A model generated the notes under the pieces. It ran no database searches and was not told where the DNA came from. It was given only the letters and a program-made list of their open reading frames with translations. A DNA stretch of 9,672 nt, taken from contig DLBG01000046.1 in assembly GCA_002494135.1 (NCBI GenBank), positions 3,030 to 12,701 of the forward strand. The letters run 5' to 3'. The position numbers and the translations under genes are program-made. Shown here in pieces: positions 7,701 to 9,672 of the stretch (its first letter is position 1; each line of letters begins with the position of its first letter). The DNA is from Lachnospiraceae bacterium UBA7027. GTDB lineage: Bacteria > Bacillota > Clostridia > Lachnospirales > Lachnospiraceae.

Positions 7701-8396
7701 AAAAAACTAGCGGAACGTTTAAAGGGAGAAAAAGAAATCCAAATTCTGGATCAGAAACTGTACCGTTATAAGGCTTCGGTTTCCGGTGAGTATATCAATT
7801 ATCTCGGGCTGGTATGTGTATGCAATCCGGAAGTATATGAAACGATTTACGGCAAAGAATATGAGCCGAATTCGCTTTATTTAAAACTTGGGAACATAAG
7901 CGCCGACGAAGCGGAAGCGGAACTTCTTAAGATTAACGAAAACCTTCGGATTCTTAAGACGAATCATCTGGTGGAAAAGGGTGAAAATATCAACCGGCTC
8001 TTCAACCTGGTATCCGTGATCTGCGTAATTCTGTCCGTAATTCTGACCTTTATGATTCTTGTGAATTTTACAAACATTCTTGTAAAGAAGAGAATGCGCG
8101 AAATGCTTGTCATGAGAATCAACGGATTTACCTTAAAAGAGACCATCGGATATGTTGCGAGAGAGTCGATTGCCACCACGATAATCGGAATTATCGTAGG
8201 TGTGATTTTCGGCATTGTATTTGCCTATGTCGCGGTCCGGTTTATGGAGAATTCACATATCATGTATGTCAGAAATCCGTATATCATGGCCTGGATATAT
8301 GCAATCCTCTTTAACGCCGGATTTACTGTGCTTATTGATTTGATTTCCTTCCGTAAAATCGGAAAAGAGCCATTGACGGATATCGTAAAATATTAA
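4731..8396 (+). CDS. FtsX/MacB-type ABC transporter permease with giant extracytoplasmic coiled-coil domain
   Basis: Membrane subunit of a type VII (MacB/LolCDE/BceB-like mechanotransmission) ABC system, 1221 residues. TM1 is about 20-43. An extracytoplasmic domain spans 44-705: a mixed alpha/beta part (about 55-235), then a Lys/Glu/Asp-rich coiled coil (about 240-685) with recurrent (E/K/Q)DG motifs. TM2-4 follow (about 706-731, 752-780, 800-822), with a cytoplasmic coupling segment EQKKQIGAVKALGLY (733-747). TM5 (about 870-893) opens the second half, with a 190-residue outer domain (about 895-1085), then TM6-8 (about 1089-1116, 1143-1168, 1182-1205) and a second coupling segment RMREMLVMRINGF (1121-1133). 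Two FtsX modules are thus fused, so one chain could form the full membrane unit. An in-frame stop at 4707-4709 and the membrane-permease-like N-terminus fix the start at 4731, although no Shine-Dalgarno is present. The ATPase follows after 32 bp. Substrate unknown: lipid, peptide, or a signalling/cell-wall role are all possible. Confidence 0.9.
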   Translation: MRIRKTLLLEAVRNIINRKVAFLSIITIMMLGVGGLLCIYNLGASMKSHANSFYREHHYKDLEIVASMGISPEDVEKIQDIEGVTEVEGAYRAGCFLEVDGQRINASVINETKKINTVTLTEGIMPSKVTECALNRMTMDLLGVKIGDTVTLTGVSVPDLVKGEHFTVTAEVVQPEYITKNEYMILLPDEAFDADAVEGRYLVAFIKADIPKNVNLFSTAGKKSILVLKDRLEDYVSTLGSEHTVEIREEANTQLTEAKEEAKEGLDDAKAKLEDGQKQLEDALRESREALKDGEKQIEEGSKTLDDEVAKSEKKIKDAEEELNRKLGEAWQKIQDGEAEADREFSSAKSKLDQLEGQYKDGKTKYEEGKKEYDDAVEAFAEAKEQLDDAHKQIEEGEEQVRDQLSEETAKIKEYIDILDDLFNNVSEGLDEIEEKIPELSGSESWNEFKALIADKDEIEDTIKNGTPKEREECISDLLERMDRIYENLPSKEEVREELQKLFEKTAAKIPEKYDEFKTLVDEIHKLLKARIQYTVGLVKYNQELEKADLPGAEAKLKDAETELNKARKDLDYGWSEYYRKKAEINAQIADAKDQYEKAKAEGEKQIADARAELERMKRSKKKEIEDGRKKIAEGYEELEKTKAEKEKEIEDGWKTYYEKEKEVNEQLEEATARVETLDDYNYVVNPRTLTASFLQLDTSISTTYAFASCFIPVFLLVASLVCFSTIAILVDEQKKQIGAVKALGLYNRESAFKFILFSFGATLIGNGVGVGLGFLLYHIVKGPLISSYAFGYMPTKMAWIPFLVLFTGTCSLSVAISILACNNLLKCSAIGLINGSEPVQKSMKGRNDKGRGTLYSRLILNNLRMDIKRVLVSIVVILGSCSLIGFGYTVRYAFKSSMSTQTEVFNDYTVQVVFDDETAKDTDAVKKLVTEKGGSFLESRYTEGLISMPEGNEGMILITADSKEIESYIHISNAFGKTVEIPNDGVLIPKKLAERLKGEKEIQILDQKLYRYKASVSGEYINYLGLVCVCNPEVYETIYGKEYEPNSLYLKLGNISADEAEAELLKINENLRILKTNHLVEKGENINRLFNLVSVICVILSVILTFMILVNFTNILVKKRMREMLVMRINGFTLKETIGYVARESIATTIIGIIVGVIFGIVFAYVAVRFMENSHIMYVRNPYIMAWIYAILFNAGFTVLIDLISFRKIGKEPLTDIVKY

Positions 8397-8428
8397 ACGT
8401 TCGAATTTAGAAAGCGGAGCAAAACCTT

Positions 8429-9652
8429 ATGATTCAGAATCGTAAAAATCAGACAACGCTGATGTACCGGATTATGATGAGCCTTTTGGAGGTGGAAAGC
8501 CTCGATGAGGCATTGTCCGAATCACTGGACACCATTATGGATTCGTTTCAGAGTGAAGTCGGAGCCATCTGGATGTTGAATGAAAGAACCGGAATTCTTA
8601 GGTGCGTGTTATCCAAAGGCGAAATCGATTTATCGGAAATCACGGTGGAGAACGGAGTCGGTGCAGAGGGTCATACCACACTTACCGGAGAAAGCGTGAC
8701 CAAACCGGTCATCGCAGGAGCGGCATCCGTGGACGGATGTATCTTTGACGAAGCCGGATTAAAAACGACGTCGCTGCTTTGCGTGCCTTTGAATACCGTT
8801 AAAAAAATCCTCGGCTGCGTCATCATTGCCAATAAAAAAGACGGCGAACTGTATACGGCGGAAGAACTGGATTTTATGGAAAAAATGGCTTCTCTGGCGG
8901 CCATGACCATCGAAGAAAAAGGACTGATTATTCCGGAAACCGAACATCACAGAACGATTATTTCCTTAAGGGATATCACAAAGGATTATAAATCCGGAGA
9001 TTCGATTTTGCATGTGCTGAAAGGAATCAATCTGGATATCTACGAGAATGAATTTGTCGTGGTTTTGGGCGAGTCCGGCTGCGGGAAATCCACGATGATG
9101 AATATTATCGGAGGCATGGATTATCCGACGAGCGGTCAGCTTGTCATTGAGGGAAAAGATTTTTCGCATCCATCGGAAAAAGATCTGACGGAATACCGGA
9201 GAAACTACCTTGGATTTATTTTTCAGTCATACAATCTGATGCCCAATCTGACGGCTAAGGAAAATGTACAGTTCATAGCGGAAATCAGTAAAAATCCGAT
9301 TTCCGTCGATGAGGCAATCGGCCTGGTCGGTCTTACGGATCGCGCCGGAAACTATCCGTCCCAGATGTCCGGCGGACAGCAACAGAGGGTTTCCATTGCA
9401 AGAGCTCTCGTTAAGAATCCGAAGATTATTCTTGCGGACGAACCGACGGCAGCTCTTGATTTTGTAACCGGTCAGGAAGTCCTTCGTGTGATTGAAAAGA
9501 TTGTACGGGAGAAGGGGACCACGGTAATCATGATTACGCATAACGTGGAGATTGCTAAAATGGCACACCGGGTGGTGAAATTAAGAGGCGGAAAAATCTC
9601 CAGTATTAAGACAAATCTGAATCCTCTGAGTGCGGATGATATTTCGTGGTAA
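8429..9652 (+). CDS. ABC transporter ATPase (MacB/LolD-type) with N-terminal GAF domain
   Basis: Cytoplasmic ATPase expected to power the upstream permease. Residues about 10-165 form a GAF-like sensor domain (EVGAIWMLNERTG, 43-55; LLCVPLNTVKKILGCVIIANK, split over 116-136, ending in the helix AEELDFMEKMASLAAMTIEEK at 144-164). Residues about 176-390 are a complete ABC domain: Walker A GESGCGKST (214-222), Q-loop Q266 (GFIFQSYNL), signature MSGGQ (313-317), Walker B IILADEP (333-339), D-loop AALD (341-344) and switch H371 (MITHN). The motifs and spacing fit the MacB/LolD/BceA group, whose members are usually about 220-260 residues; the extra length is the GAF domain. The GAF part holds four cysteines (C59, C104, C118, C130), but ligand or redox sensing cannot be read from this. 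GGAG at 8416-8419, 9 nt before the ATG, supports the start. Probably co-transcribed with the permease. Confidence 0.92.
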   Translation: MIQNRKNQTTLMYRIMMSLLEVESLDEALSESLDTIMDSFQSEVGAIWMLNERTGILRCVLSKGEIDLSEITVENGVGAEGHTTLTGESVTKPVIAGAASVDGCIFDEAGLKTTSLLCVPLNTVKKILGCVIIANKKDGELYTAEELDFMEKMASLAAMTIEEKGLIIPETEHHRTIISLRDITKDYKSGDSILHVLKGINLDIYENEFVVVLGESGCGKSTMMNIIGGMDYPTSGQLVIEGKDFSHPSEKDLTEYRRNYLGFIFQSYNLMPNLTAKENVQFIAEISKNPISVDEAIGLVGLTDRAGNYPSQMSGGQQQRVSIARALVKNPKIILADEPTAALDFVTGQEVLRVIEKIVREKGTTVIMITHNVEIAKMAHRVVKLRGGKISSIKTNLNPLSADDISW

Positions 9653-9672
9653 ATGTTTTAAATTTTTAATAA
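9653..9672. other. A/T-rich tail after the ABC ATPase; no terminator visible
   Basis: The last 20 bases are almost entirely A and T. No stem is visible before the window ends, so whether the operon stops here or continues is unknown. Confidence 0.5.

Noticed and set aside
8397..8428. Hairpin or promoter between the permease and ATPase genes
   Set aside because: Only the short palindromes AACGTT and TTCGAA occur; no stable stem, -35/-10 pair or T-tract. The gap reads as an ordinary intra-operon spacer with a Shine-Dalgarno.

Overview
The window looks like chromosomal DNA of a low-to-moderate GC Gram-positive anaerobe in the Clostridia, most plausibly Lachnospiraceae (Butyrivibrio-like). This rests on protein style (divergent SDF and MATE transporters fused to anti-sigma-like ATPase domains, an FtsX-type permease with a huge Lys/Glu-rich coiled coil), A/T-rich intergenic DNA and purine-rich ribosome binding sites. 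The genus is an inference. There are no rRNA or tRNA genes, CRISPR arrays, complete insertion sequences or phage structural genes.

Layout: (1) 64-1647 (+), an SDF-family (dicarboxylate/amino acid:cation symporter-like) transporter with a degenerate GHKL-ATPase-like N-terminal domain. Its frame is open to the left edge of the window. (2) 1684-3477 (-), a MATE-family transporter with a C-terminal GHKL/anti-sigma-like domain, convergent with the first gene. (3) 3504-4532 (-), a tyrosine recombinase with all catalytic residues, 26 bp upstream of the MATE gene on the same strand, so the two are probably one transcript. (4) 4533-4730, a 198-bp divergent intergenic region with a promoter for the recombinase, a short fragment resembling dispersed Firmicutes repeats, an inverted repeat, and two tandem extended -10 elements directly before the next start codon. 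(5) 4731-8396 (+), a 1221-residue FtsX/MacB-type ABC permease whose first extracytoplasmic domain is about 660 residues, mostly coiled coil. (6) 8429-9652 (+), its ATPase partner, carrying an N-terminal GAF domain.

Two themes stand out. First, all three transport systems carry an extra cytoplasmic signalling-type domain: GHKL-like in the SDF and MATE proteins, GAF in the ABC ATPase. Second, the ABC pair looks like a mechanotransmission (type VII, MacB/LolCDE-like) exporter or signalling machine. Glycines in the two arms of its coiled coil are arranged in mirror order (five pairs whose positions sum to 929 or 931), and the centre of that symmetry falls on an Asn-Gly-Thr-Pro turn. This argues for one very long antiparallel hairpin projecting outward, about the thickness of a Gram-positive wall. 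The GAF-ABC ATPase plus giant-hairpin permease is the best candidate here for an undescribed system. The substrate is not readable from the sequence.
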